From: DASPKS01 sp035628035
GTDB lineage: Bacteria > Bacteroidota > Rhodothermia > Rhodothermales > Rubricoccaceae
DNA: 5,661 bases
Assembly: GCA_035628035.1 (NCBI GenBank)
Contig: DASPKS010000214.1
Coordinates: forward strand, 1 to 5,661
Reading direction: 5' to 3'
Shown: in pieces, positions 1 to 5,661 of the stretch
Layout of the letters: the number at the start of each line of letters is the position of its first letter
Position numbering within the stretch: the stretch's first letter is position 1
The notes under the pieces: generated by a model
What the model saw: the letters and a program-made list of their open reading frames with translations, nothing else
Told to the model about the DNA's origin: nothing
The model's database searches: none
Translations under genes and position numbers: made by a program

Positions 1-555
1 AGCGACCAGTCCACGCGGCAGCTCCAGGAGGTCTCGGAGGCGTTCGCCCGCGCGCACGCGCTCGGGATGGCGACGGTGCTGTGGTGCTACCTCCGCAACG
101 CCGGCTTCAAGGTGAACGGGACGAACCACGAGACGAGCGCCGACCTCACCGGGCAGGCGAACCACCTCGGCGCCACCATCGAGGCCGACATCCTCAAGCA
201 GAAGCAGCCGGAGTCGAACGGGGGGTTCAAGGCACTGAACACGGGCAGCTCGTCGTACGGCAAGCTCGACGAGCGGATCTATACGCACCTCACGAGCGAC
301 CATCCCATCGACCTCACGCGGTACCAGGTGCTCAACGGGTTCAACGGGCGGATCGGGCTGATCAACTCGGGCGGCGGGTCGTCGGGCGAGAGCGACCTCG
401 CGCAGGCCGTCCGCACGGCCGTCATCAACAAGCGCGCGGGCGGGATGGGCCTGATCTCGGGGCGGAAGGCGTTCCAGCGCCCGATGGCCGAGGGCGTCGC
501 CCTCCTCCAGGCGATCCAGGACGTGTACCTCAACGACGAGGTGACCGTCGCCTGA
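1..555 (+). CDS. fbaB: Class I fructose-bisphosphate aldolase, DhnA/FbaB type (C-terminal part; 5' end outside window)
   Basis: The reading frame is open from base 1, so the gene begins outside the window; 184 residues are visible of a family usually about 350 long. The enzyme reversibly splits fructose 1,6-bisphosphate into dihydroxyacetone phosphate and glyceraldehyde 3-phosphate in the cytoplasm (glycolysis/gluconeogenesis). From memory the fragment follows E. coli FbaB closely: SADLTGQANHL, then ADILKQK, then RAGLINSGG-like GRIGLINSGGGSSGE, then AVRTAVINKRAGGMGLISGR, ending in a QDVYL tail. Lys66 of the fragment (first Lys of ADILKQK) is the likely Schiff-base lysine, judged by its distance from the C terminus with one short insertion (around GSSSYGKLDE) allowed for. 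The glycine-rich segment is the expected phosphate-binding part. The ATG at base 67 is internal, because the family match continues upstream of it. The gene ends 9 bp from the convergent methyltransferase stop. The family call is secure; the symbol follows E. coli usage. Confidence 0.93.
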   Translation, partial: SDQSTRQLQEVSEAFARAHALGMATVLWCYLRNAGFKVNGTNHETSADLTGQANHLGATIEADILKQKQPESNGGFKALNTGSSSYGKLDERIYTHLTSDHPIDLTRYQVLNGFNGRIGLINSGGGSSGESDLAQAVRTAVINKRAGGMGLISGRKAFQRPMAEGVALLQAIQDVYLNDEVTVA

Positions 556-559
556 CCAA

Positions 560-578
560 AGCGGCTACTCCGGCCGCT
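560..578. terminator. Possible shared bidirectional hairpin at convergent gene ends
   Basis: AGCGGC (560-565) and GCCGCT (573-578) form a 6-bp stem with a 7-nt loop. The hairpin spans the end of the 9-bp gap between the aldolase stop (553-555) and the minus-strand methyltransferase stop (565-567). It could end transcription in both directions. No U-rich tract follows on either strand, so an intrinsic terminator of the classic kind is not shown. Confidence 0.25.
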
Positions 579-1329
579 CGAACACGAGGAAGTGCTGCAT
601 CGGCAGGAACGCCTCGTTCTCGACGAACCGGAAGCCCACGGCCTCCACCTCGCGGACGGCCTGTGCCTCCGTCATCTTGTGGAGGGGGCGGATGGGCACC
701 TCGGGGTCCTCCCCCCGGTATTCGACGAGCACCACGTGCCCCCCGGCCCGGGTAGCGCGGAAGACCGCCTCCATCACCTCGCGCGGGTAGGCGAACTCGT
801 GGTAGGCGTCCACAATGAGCGTCACGTCCACGCTATTGGGCGGAAGGCGGGGGTCGTCCTCGGCGCCGAGCACGGTGACGACGTTCAGCACGCCCTCCTC
901 GCTCATTCGCCCCTCGATGATGGCGAGCATTTCCGGCTGGATGTCGACGGCGTACACGCGGCCGGCGGGGACCGCGCGGGCGAGGCGGAAGGTGAAGTAG
1001 CCCGTGCCCGCGCCGAGGTCGGCCACCACGTCGTCGGGGCGGAGGCGGAGGTGCGCGACGACCTCCGCCGGGCGCTCCTCGATGGCGCGTTCCGGCCGCT
1101 CCAGCCACGCCGCGCCGCGCTCGCTCATCACGGGCGCGATCTCGCGGCCCATGTAGAACCGGCCTGTGCCGTCGCGGCTGGGCTCGCCGATGACGTAGAC
1201 CCCCGTGTCGAGCGAGGTCGGCGGCGGCGAGAGGTTCGAGACGGGCGGCGTGCCGGGCTGGGCGCGGCAGCCCGTGACGGCCGCGAGGACCATCAGGGCG
1301 AAGGCGGCGCCGCGCAGGGAGGGGTACAT
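565..1329 (-). CDS. Class I SAM-dependent methyltransferase with lipoprotein signal peptide
   Basis: A 254-aa protein. Residues 1-20 form a short basic then hydrophobic segment ending in VTG-Cys21, a plausible lipobox, followed by a Pro/Ser-rich linker (about 25-40). The rest is a Rossmann-fold methyltransferase. Motif I is VADLGAGTGYF (102-112), the acidic ribose-binding residue is Asp129 in VYAVDIQPEML, and DAYHEF fits the motif IV region. The LHKMTEAQ segment and the LPMQHFLVF tail are, as I recall, typical of a conserved but uncharacterised bacterial group that often carries signal peptides. The substrate cannot be told. The ATG at 1329 is chosen because it alone includes the lipobox. An internal Met60, just before GREIAPVMSERG, would give a cytosolic version of about 195 aa with the whole catalytic fold. 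The gene lies downstream of the TerC gene on the same strand (92-bp gap) and may share its transcript. Confidence 0.88.
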   Translation of the reverse strand: MYPSLRGAAFALMVLAAVTGCRAQPGTPPVSNLSPPPTSLDTGVYVIGEPSRDGTGRFYMGREIAPVMSERGAAWLERPERAIEERPAEVVAHLRLRPDDVVADLGAGTGYFTFRLARAVPAGRVYAVDIQPEMLAIIEGRMSEEGVLNVVTVLGAEDDPRLPPNSVDVTLIVDAYHEFAYPREVMEAVFRATRAGGHVVLVEYRGEDPEVPIRPLHKMTEAQAVREVEAVGFRFVENEAFLPMQHFLVFERPE

Positions 1330-1366
1330 GATGAGGTCGGGCGCTTTACTGCCCGGAGAGCCGCGT

Positions 1367-1412
1367 GGAGCGGCCGGGGCGTCACGCCGCGTGAACGCCC
1401 CGGAGCGGCCGG
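1367..1412. repeat. 11-bp direct repeat flanking the intergenic hairpin
   Basis: GGAGCGGCCGG occurs at 1367-1377 and again at 1402-1412, on either side of the 1374-1403 stem-loop and overlapping its ends. The right copy also takes part in an alternative 7-bp stem (1400-1406 with 1415-1421). Confidence 0.6.
1374..1403 (-). terminator. Strong intergenic hairpin between the TerC and methyltransferase genes
   Basis: Bases 1374-1386 pair with 1390-1394 plus 1396-1403. This gives 13 base pairs broken only by a bulged A at 1395 and closed by a 3-nt loop (CCG). On the minus strand it sits just after the TerC stop (1422-1424) and about 45 nt before the methyltransferase ATG. It could be a terminator, an mRNA-stabilising 3' end or an attenuator. 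It lacks a following U-tract, so Rho-independent termination is uncertain. Confidence 0.45.
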
Positions 1413-1421
1413 AGGCTCCGG

Positions 1422-2285
<864 letters not shown>

Positions 2286-2294
2286 GGACGCGAG

Positions 2295-2319
2295 AAGGGC
2301 GAAGGGGTAAGGGCGAAGG
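2295..2319. repeat. Tandem 11-bp direct repeat in the TerC gene leader
   Basis: AAGGGCGAAGG occurs at 2295-2305 and again at 2309-2319 (14-nt period), 10-34 bp upstream of the TerC start on the minus strand. It could be a tandem regulator site or simple sequence drift. Nothing resembling the yybP-ykoY manganese riboswitch, which often precedes TerC-type genes, is visible in the 154-bp region. Confidence 0.4.
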
Positions 2320-2360
2320 AGGGGCGTGTCGGCGCGTGCAACCTAGCCACGGCCGCGCCG

Positions 2361-2392
2361 TTCGTGCCACGCCGGCCCCCTCCGTACCTTCG
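2361..2392 (+). promoter_or_regulatory. Candidate Bacteroidota-type promoter for the AAA+ ATPase gene
   Basis: TACCTTCG (2385-2392) fits the TAnnTTTG -7 consensus at all but one fixed position. A weak TTC (2361-2363, against TTG) lies 21 nt upstream, within the 17-23 nt range known for Bacteroidota promoters. Transcription would begin near 2399, giving a leader of about 40 nt. The call rests on pattern only. Confidence 0.35.
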
Positions 2393-2403
2393 TCCCCCCT
2401 TCC

Positions 2404-2431
2404 CCGATCCCCCCGGGATCGCCCGATCCCC
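2404..2431 (+). repeat. Overlapping inverted and direct repeats in the AAA+ gene leader
   Basis: CCGATCCCC occurs at 2404-2412 and 2423-2431, with an inverted copy, GGGATCG, at 2415-2421 between them. The centre can pair left (2406-2411 with 2415-2420, loop CCC) or right (2415-2421 with 2424-2430, 2-nt loop), so two mutually exclusive stems are possible 9-34 nt before the start codon. Confidence 0.5.
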
Positions 2432-2439
2432 GACCCCTG

Positions 2440-4257
2440 ATGGCGCAGCCGACCCTCGACGAGATCGTCGCCCCCTACCCCGCGTGGGCGCAGCACCTCG
2501 CCCGGAAGTACTTCACGAAAACGATCAACCAGTTCATCCTCCACGGGAACGTCCGCGACCTCGTGCCGACCGAGGACGCGCGGGGGCAGCGGGCCTACGT
2601 CCCCCTCCGGCAGTTCCTCGCCAACGACCTCTTCGGCGGGCGCGACGTCGTCCTCTTCTTCGACCGCTCCGACGGGATCCACTTCGCCGAGCAGGCCTCC
2701 CGCGCCGACTTCAACCGCGCCGTCTCCGGCTACGACACCCTCTTCGGGACCGACTACCAGAAGAAGCTCCCGAAGGACCCCGCCCGCGTCTTCTCCCTCC
2801 TCGACAACTACTTCCGCCTCCGCCTCGCCGACGGGAAACGGATCGCCGCCGTGGTGGACTACGCCGAGACGGTGATCCCGATGAACGAGGCCGGCGCGGC
2901 GCCCGCCGAGGACCGCGGCGCCCTCGTCACGCTCCAGAAGTGGAGCCACGACCCCTTCCTCCTCAACGCCGACTTCACGCTCGTCCTCGTCACCGAGAAC
3001 CTCAACGACCTCAGCCGTGCGTTCGTCCAGAGCCCCTACAACGCCGAGATCCAGATCGAGCTGCCCGACCGCGACGAGCGGCTCGCGTTCATCGAGTGGT
3101 ACCTCGGCGCGGACGGCGCCGCCGACGGCCGCCGCGCCGCCTACGACCGCCTCTCCGACGTGACGCCGGCCGTCCTCGCGCAGAACACAGCAGGGCTCGG
3201 GTACGTCCAGCTCCGTACGATCCTCGCCGAGGTGCTCGAGAACGAGCAGCGGCTCACGTTCGACCACCTCACGCTCCGCAAGAAGGAGCTCATCGAGGCC
3301 GAGGCGTACGGGCTGCTGGAGTTCGTCGAGACGCCGTACACCCTCGACATGGTGGCGGGCCACGAGGAGGCGAAGGCCCACCTCCGCGCCGCTGCCGACG
3401 CCCTCAAGGCTGGCCGCCCCGACGTGATGCCGATGGGGTACCTCGTCTCGGGGCCCGTCGGCACGGGGAAGACGTTCATGATCACCACCTTCGCCGGGGA
3501 GATCGGGATCCCGATGGTGAAGCTGAAGAACTTCCGGAGCCAGTGGCAGGGCGTCACGGAGGGCAACCTCGAGAAGATCCTGACGCTCCTCCGCGCGATG
3601 AACCCCGTCGCCGTGATGATCGACGAGGCCGACGCCGCCCTCGGCGACCGCCACAACCAGGGCGACTCCGGCGTCTCGAACCGGGTGTTCTCCCAGATCG
3701 CGCAGGCCATGAGCGACACGCGCTACCGGGGCAAGATTATCTGGTTCCTCGTGACGGCGCGCCCCGACCTCATGCCCATCGACCTCAAACGGCAGGGCCG
3801 CGCCGAGGAGCACCTCGCCCTCTTCTACCCCTCCACGCGGGAGGACCGCGAGGAGCTCCTCCGCGTGATGATGAAGAAGACCGCCACGACGATCCCGCTC
3901 GACCAGGTCCCCGAAGCCCTCCTCGACGGCGAGCGGACGTTCTCCGGTGCCGACATGGAGGCGCTCCTCACCCGCGCGAAGTTCCGCGCCACGACGGGCG
4001 TCTCCCACGAGGCCACCAACGGCCAGCCCGCGAGCGCCGGGGGCGACGGCCCCACGCCCCTTACCAGGGAGGTGCTCGAAGCGGCCGTGGCCGACTTCAT
4101 CCCGCCGTCTTACCCGCTCGAAGTCGAGCTCCAGAACCTCGTCGCGGTGATGGAGTGCACCAGCCGCTCGATGCTGCCGGCCGTCTACCGCGACCTCGAC
4201 CGCGAGAAGACCGTCCGCCGCATCGAGGAGCTGAAGCGGCTCATTGGCGAGCGGTAG
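2440..4257 (+). CDS. Two-module AAA+ ATPase (degenerate N-terminal module, active C-terminal module; Ycf46-like)
   Basis: A 605-aa cytosolic protein. The C-terminal half is a classic AAA module. It has Walker A GPVGTGKT (338-345, Lys344), a pore-loop-like WQG (369-371) followed by VTEGNL, and Walker B VAVMIDEAD (390-398; Asp395, catalytic Glu396). The sensor-1 region is FLVTARPDLM (436-445), an arginine-finger-like RQGR lies at 451-454, and the sensor-2 region is FSGADMEALLTR (501-512). At sensor 1 the usual Asn of T-N-R-P-D is Ala440. Residues about 29-245 look like a decayed AAA module: VVDYAE (138-143) in Walker B position, LVTEN (183-187) in sensor-1 position, and HGNVRDL (35-41) where a P-loop would lie but with no GxxxxGKT. 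This layout recalls the cyanobacterial/plastid Ycf46 group, whose role is poorly known. A remodelling or disassembly activity is inferred; no substrate can be named. The ATG at 2440 has no Shine-Dalgarno. It is convergent with the antitoxin gene. Confidence 0.9.
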   Translation: MAQPTLDEIVAPYPAWAQHLARKYFTKTINQFILHGNVRDLVPTEDARGQRAYVPLRQFLANDLFGGRDVVLFFDRSDGIHFAEQASRADFNRAVSGYDTLFGTDYQKKLPKDPARVFSLLDNYFRLRLADGKRIAAVVDYAETVIPMNEAGAAPAEDRGALVTLQKWSHDPFLLNADFTLVLVTENLNDLSRAFVQSPYNAEIQIELPDRDERLAFIEWYLGADGAADGRRAAYDRLSDVTPAVLAQNTAGLGYVQLRTILAEVLENEQRLTFDHLTLRKKELIEAEAYGLLEFVETPYTLDMVAGHEEAKAHLRAAADALKAGRPDVMPMGYLVSGPVGTGKTFMITTFAGEIGIPMVKLKNFRSQWQGVTEGNLEKILTLLRAMNPVAVMIDEADAALGDRHNQGDSGVSNRVFSQIAQAMSDTRYRGKIIWFLVTARPDLMPIDLKRQGRAEEHLALFYPSTREDREELLRVMMKKTATTIPLDQVPEALLDGERTFSGADMEALLTRAKFRATTGVSHEATNGQPASAGGDGPTPLTREVLEAAVADFIPPSYPLEVELQNLVAVMECTSRSMLPAVYRDLDREKTVRRIEELKRLIGER

Positions 4258-4267
4258 GAGCGAGCGT

Positions 4268-4284
4268 GGCGCCCGGCCGGCGCC
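4268..4284. terminator. Possible GC hairpin between convergent genes
   Basis: GGCGCC (4268-4273) pairs with GGCGCC (4279-4284) around a 5-nt loop, inside the 50-bp gap between the AAA+ stop (4255-4257) and the minus-strand antitoxin stop (4308-4310). The position suits a bidirectional terminator, but there is no T-tract. Confidence 0.3.
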
Positions 4285-4307
4285 CCGCCCCTCCGACACC
4301 GTACCGC

Positions 4308-4511
4308 TTATCGACCCCGCTTCTTGCCAACACTGCCGCCTTCCGTGAGCTCGACGTACCGGTCGTACGAGATGAGGACGGCGTAGGGGTCGTTGTTCTT
4401 CTGGATGAGGATGCCCGTCTCCGACGCCTTCGCCTTGTCTAAGAGCTCGCTCGTTCGCGAGCGGAGCTCGGTGATCGTGGCGATGGCCTCGATGTTCTTG
4501 ATGTGGAACAT
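4308..4511 (-). CDS. Phd/YefM-family antitoxin, without adjacent toxin
   Basis: A 67-aa protein. The N-terminal part (about 1-30), including IATITELRSRTSELLDKAK, matches the DNA-binding dimer fold of Phd/YefM antitoxins. The segment ETGILIQKNNDPYAVLISYD (31-50) and the following RYVEL give the usual strand pattern and the 'YDxY' turn of the family. The tail is short and basic (GKKRGR). Classic antitoxins are 75-90 aa with a C-terminal toxin-binding arm; here that arm is very short. Family members repress their own operon and neutralise a RelE/Doc/VapC-type toxin. No toxin gene lies on either side: downstream is the convergent AAA+ gene, and upstream is a 210-bp non-coding gap and then a divergent gene. 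It may be an orphan antitoxin or a stand-alone regulator. The ATG at 4511 has no Shine-Dalgarno. Confidence 0.82.
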   Translation of the reverse strand: MFHIKNIEAIATITELRSRTSELLDKAKASETGILIQKNNDPYAVLISYDRYVELTEGGSVGKKRGR

Positions 4512-4516
4512 GGTTG

Positions 4517-4524
4517 CACCGGTG
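4517..4524. promoter_or_regulatory. Small palindrome before the antitoxin start
   Basis: CACCGGTG is a perfect 8-bp palindrome lying 5 bp upstream of the antitoxin ATG. Phd/YefM proteins bind short palindromes at their own promoters, so this is a conceivable operator. An 8-bp palindrome in this 210-bp region is close to chance expectation. Confidence 0.2.
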
Positions 4525-4633
4525 GGGGTGGGGTTGATGGGACAGCCGCCCGCCCGGAAGTGCAGCGAGGTGGTGGGCCTCTGGCGAGCGCAGCCGACAA
4601 ACTAGACCCCTTTGGGGGGATTGCGCAACGACC

Positions 4634-4664
4634 TTACGGCGTTCCTCCTCCATCCCTACCTTTT
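4634..4664 (+). promoter_or_regulatory. Candidate Bacteroidota-type promoter for the microcompartment vertex gene
   Basis: TACCTTTT (4657-4664) fits TAnnTTTG except for its last base. A weak TTA (4634-4636, against TTG) lies 20 nt upstream. The same TACCTT core precedes the AAA+ gene. A start near 4671 would give a leader of about 50 nt containing the 4706-4717 palindrome. The call rests on pattern only. Confidence 0.35.
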
Positions 4665-4705
4665 CAGCTTTCACCCGGTATTGGGCGCGGCGTTCCATCT
4701 GGTTT

Positions 4706-4717
4706 ATAACGCGTTAT
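4706..4717. promoter_or_regulatory. 12-bp perfect palindrome just before the microcompartment vertex gene
   Basis: ATAACGCGTTAT is perfectly self-complementary and ends 4 bp before the ATG at 4722. It is AT-rich in a GC-rich setting. In DNA it could be an operator; in RNA it could only form a hairpin with a very tight loop. A chance 12-bp palindrome in this 210-bp gap would be expected only about 0.05 times. Confidence 0.45.
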
Positions 4718-4721
4718 CCCC

Positions 4722-5024
4722 ATGCACCTCTGCCGCGTAACCGGGACCGTCGTGTCGACGCAGAAGAGCGCGCGGCTCCGCCCGACGAAGCTCCTCCTCG
4801 TTCGCCGTCTCGGCCTCGACGGCGTGGTCCTCCCCGCCGCTGCCGAGGAGGTTGCCCTCGACCCGGGCCTCGACGCGGGCGTGGGGGATGCCGTCCTCGT
4901 GGCGAAGGAGGGCGCCGTCGTCGCGCAGCTGTTCGACAGGGGCCAGCCCGAAGGCACCCCGCCCACGCCGGCCAACGTCGTCATCGTCGCCGTCGTGGAT
5001 ACGTGGGTGACGGACGGCGGCTGA
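4722..5024 (+). CDS. EutN/CcmL-family bacterial microcompartment vertex (BMC-P) protein
   Basis: A 100-aa protein, the usual length for pentameric BMC-P shell proteins, which cap the twelve vertices of carboxysomes and metabolosomes. Family hallmarks are CRVTGTVVSTQK (4-15) at the N terminus, KLLLVRRL (23-30), DAGVGDAVLV (51-60) and VVIVAVVDTW (86-95). The typical motif after 'GDxVLV', close to G-S-S-A-R and lining the pentamer pore, is not present; the stretch reads AKEGAVVAQLFDRG (61-74). The ATG at 4722 puts the conserved RVxGTVV strand at the very N terminus, as in the family. The gene lies 96 bp upstream of lpd on the same strand and may be co-transcribed. No BMC-H or BMC-T shell gene or signature cargo enzyme is in the window, so the protein may be an orphan or may work with shell genes elsewhere. 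It could also be a repurposed pentamer. Confidence 0.87.
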   Translation: MHLCRVTGTVVSTQKSARLRPTKLLLVRRLGLDGVVLPAAAEEVALDPGLDAGVGDAVLVAKEGAVVAQLFDRGQPEGTPPTPANVVIVAVVDTWVTDGG

Positions 5025-5120
5025 GGCGCCGCCCGATCTTGTCAACTCTTCAACGCCCCTCCGGAGCGCCGTTCAGGAGCGTTCGGTTAACCTGCCCTCC
5101 CCTACTGACCTCCTCTTCCC

Positions 5121-5661
5121 ATGGCCTCCTTCGACGTCGTCGTCATCGGCTCCGGCCCCGGCGGGTACGAGACCGCCATCCGCGCGGCCCAGCTCGGGTT
5201 CAAGACCGCCATCGTCGAGAAGAACAAGCTCGGCGGCGTCTGCCTTAACATCGGGTGCATCCCCACGAAGGCCCTCCTCAAGAGCGCCGAGGTGGCGTCT
5301 ATGACGTCTCACCTCGCCGACTACGGCCTTACCCTTGACGGCGCCGTCACGCCGGACTGGCCCGCCGTCGTGAAGCGCTCGCGTGGCGTGGCTGACAAGA
5401 TGAACAAGGGCGTCGGCTTCCTCATGAAGAAGAACAAGATCGAGGTGGTGATGGGGAAGGCCACCCTCCTCGGCGGCGGCAGGATCCGGGTCGAGCCGAG
5501 CGAGACGATGGACGGCGAGGCCGTCGGGAAGGCCGGCGAGATCGACGCGCGGCACATCATCGTCGCCACGGGCGCGCGGGCGCGGGAGCTCCCCTCGCTG
5601 CCGGTGGACGGCCAGAAGATCATCACGTACAAGGAGGCGATGCTCCAGACGACGCGGCCCG
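5121..5661 (+). CDS. lpdA: Dihydrolipoamide dehydrogenase (E3), N-terminal part, cut by window end
   Basis: 180 residues of a flavoprotein normally about 465 long. E3 reoxidises dihydrolipoamide on the E2 subunit of pyruvate or 2-oxoglutarate dehydrogenase or on the glycine cleavage H protein, passing electrons via FAD and a redox disulfide to NAD+. The FAD dinucleotide motif GSGPGGYETAI lies at 10-20 with Glu33 at the end of the second strand. The redox-active pair is Cys41 and Cys46 in GGVCLNIGCIPTKALL, which has the CLNxGCIPxK form typical of lipoamide dehydrogenase. HIIVATGARARELP (145-158) is the second FAD-contacting motif. The NAD domain, the dimer interface and the catalytic His-Glu lie beyond the window. 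The ATG at 5121 is right at the start of the first beta strand, and no Shine-Dalgarno precedes it. The neighbouring upstream gene encodes the BMC vertex protein; no E1 or E2 gene is visible. Confidence 0.93.
   Translation, partial: MASFDVVVIGSGPGGYETAIRAAQLGFKTAIVEKNKLGGVCLNIGCIPTKALLKSAEVASMTSHLADYGLTLDGAVTPDWPAVVKRSRGVADKMNKGVGFLMKKNKIEVVMGKATLLGGGRIRVEPSETMDGEAVGKAGEIDARHIIVATGARARELPSLPVDGQKIITYKEAMLQTTRP

Noticed and set aside
2286..2439. A possible yybP-ykoY manganese riboswitch upstream of the TerC gene
   Set aside because: I looked for its conserved GGGGAGUAG-like and paired GC-rich segments on the minus strand and saw none.
4607..4617. CCCC-TTT-GGGG mini-hairpin in the divergent intergenic region
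   Set aside because: The stem is only 4 bp with a 3-nt loop; this is too small to assign a role.
4621..4628. TTGCGCAA 8-bp palindrome
   Set aside because: One 8-bp palindrome is expected about once in a gap of this size by chance, and nothing else marks it as a site.
4504..4698. A minus-strand toxin or leader reading frame upstream of the antitoxin gene
   Set aside because: The frame starting at 4698 reads through without any toxin motif and is His/Arg-rich. The segment is better explained as an intergenic promoter region.
5025..5120. Promoter or terminator between the BMC-P and lpd genes
   Set aside because: The 96 bp hold a small CTCCGGAG palindrome (5059-5066) and a weak TAACCTGC, but no convincing promoter or terminator, so co-transcription remains possible.

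Overview
This window is very GC-rich (roughly two thirds G+C by eye). It holds seven protein-coding genes on both strands, two of them cut by the window edges. None of the six visible start codons has a Shine-Dalgarno-like GGAGG tract in front of it. Two leaders carry a TAnnTTTG-like element (TACCTTCG, TACCTTTT), the form of the Bacteroidota -7 box. Together with the protein types, this suggests a high-GC bacterium of the Bacteroidota/Rhodothermota side (Salinibacter/Rhodothermus/Rubricoccus-like). That placement is an inference from style, not from a marker gene.

Layout, left to right: (1) 1-555 (+), the C-terminal half of a class I (DhnA/FbaB-type) fructose-bisphosphate aldolase. (2) 565-1329 (-), a class I SAM methyltransferase with an N-terminal lipoprotein signal; it converges on the aldolase with a 9-bp gap. 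(3) 1422-2285 (-), a TerC/YgdQ-type membrane protein upstream of the methyltransferase, separated by 92 bp that contain a strong hairpin. (4) A 154-bp divergent intergenic region with candidate promoters. (5) 2440-4257 (+), a 605-aa AAA+ ATPase with a degenerate first AAA module and an intact second one, loosely Ycf46-like. (6) 4308-4511 (-), a Phd/YefM-type antitoxin with no toxin beside it. (7) A 210-bp divergent intergenic region with a 12-bp perfect palindrome. (8) 4722-5024 (+), a EutN/CcmL-type bacterial microcompartment vertex (BMC-P) protein. (9) 5121 to the right edge (+), the N-terminal 180 residues of dihydrolipoamide dehydrogenase.

Functionally this looks like a chromosomal housekeeping stretch: glycolysis/gluconeogenesis, 2-oxoacid dehydrogenase E3, and metal or envelope homeostasis. 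Several less ordinary genes are interspersed. The most interesting are the lone microcompartment vertex protein in front of lpd, with a diverged pore-loop motif; the AAA+ protein with one dead and one live module; the orphan antitoxin; and a methyltransferase that appears to be exported as a lipoprotein. No mobile element, CRISPR array, tRNA or rRNA was seen. The very long alternative reading frames (for example 565-4698 minus and 1605-4442 plus) are GC-bias shadows.
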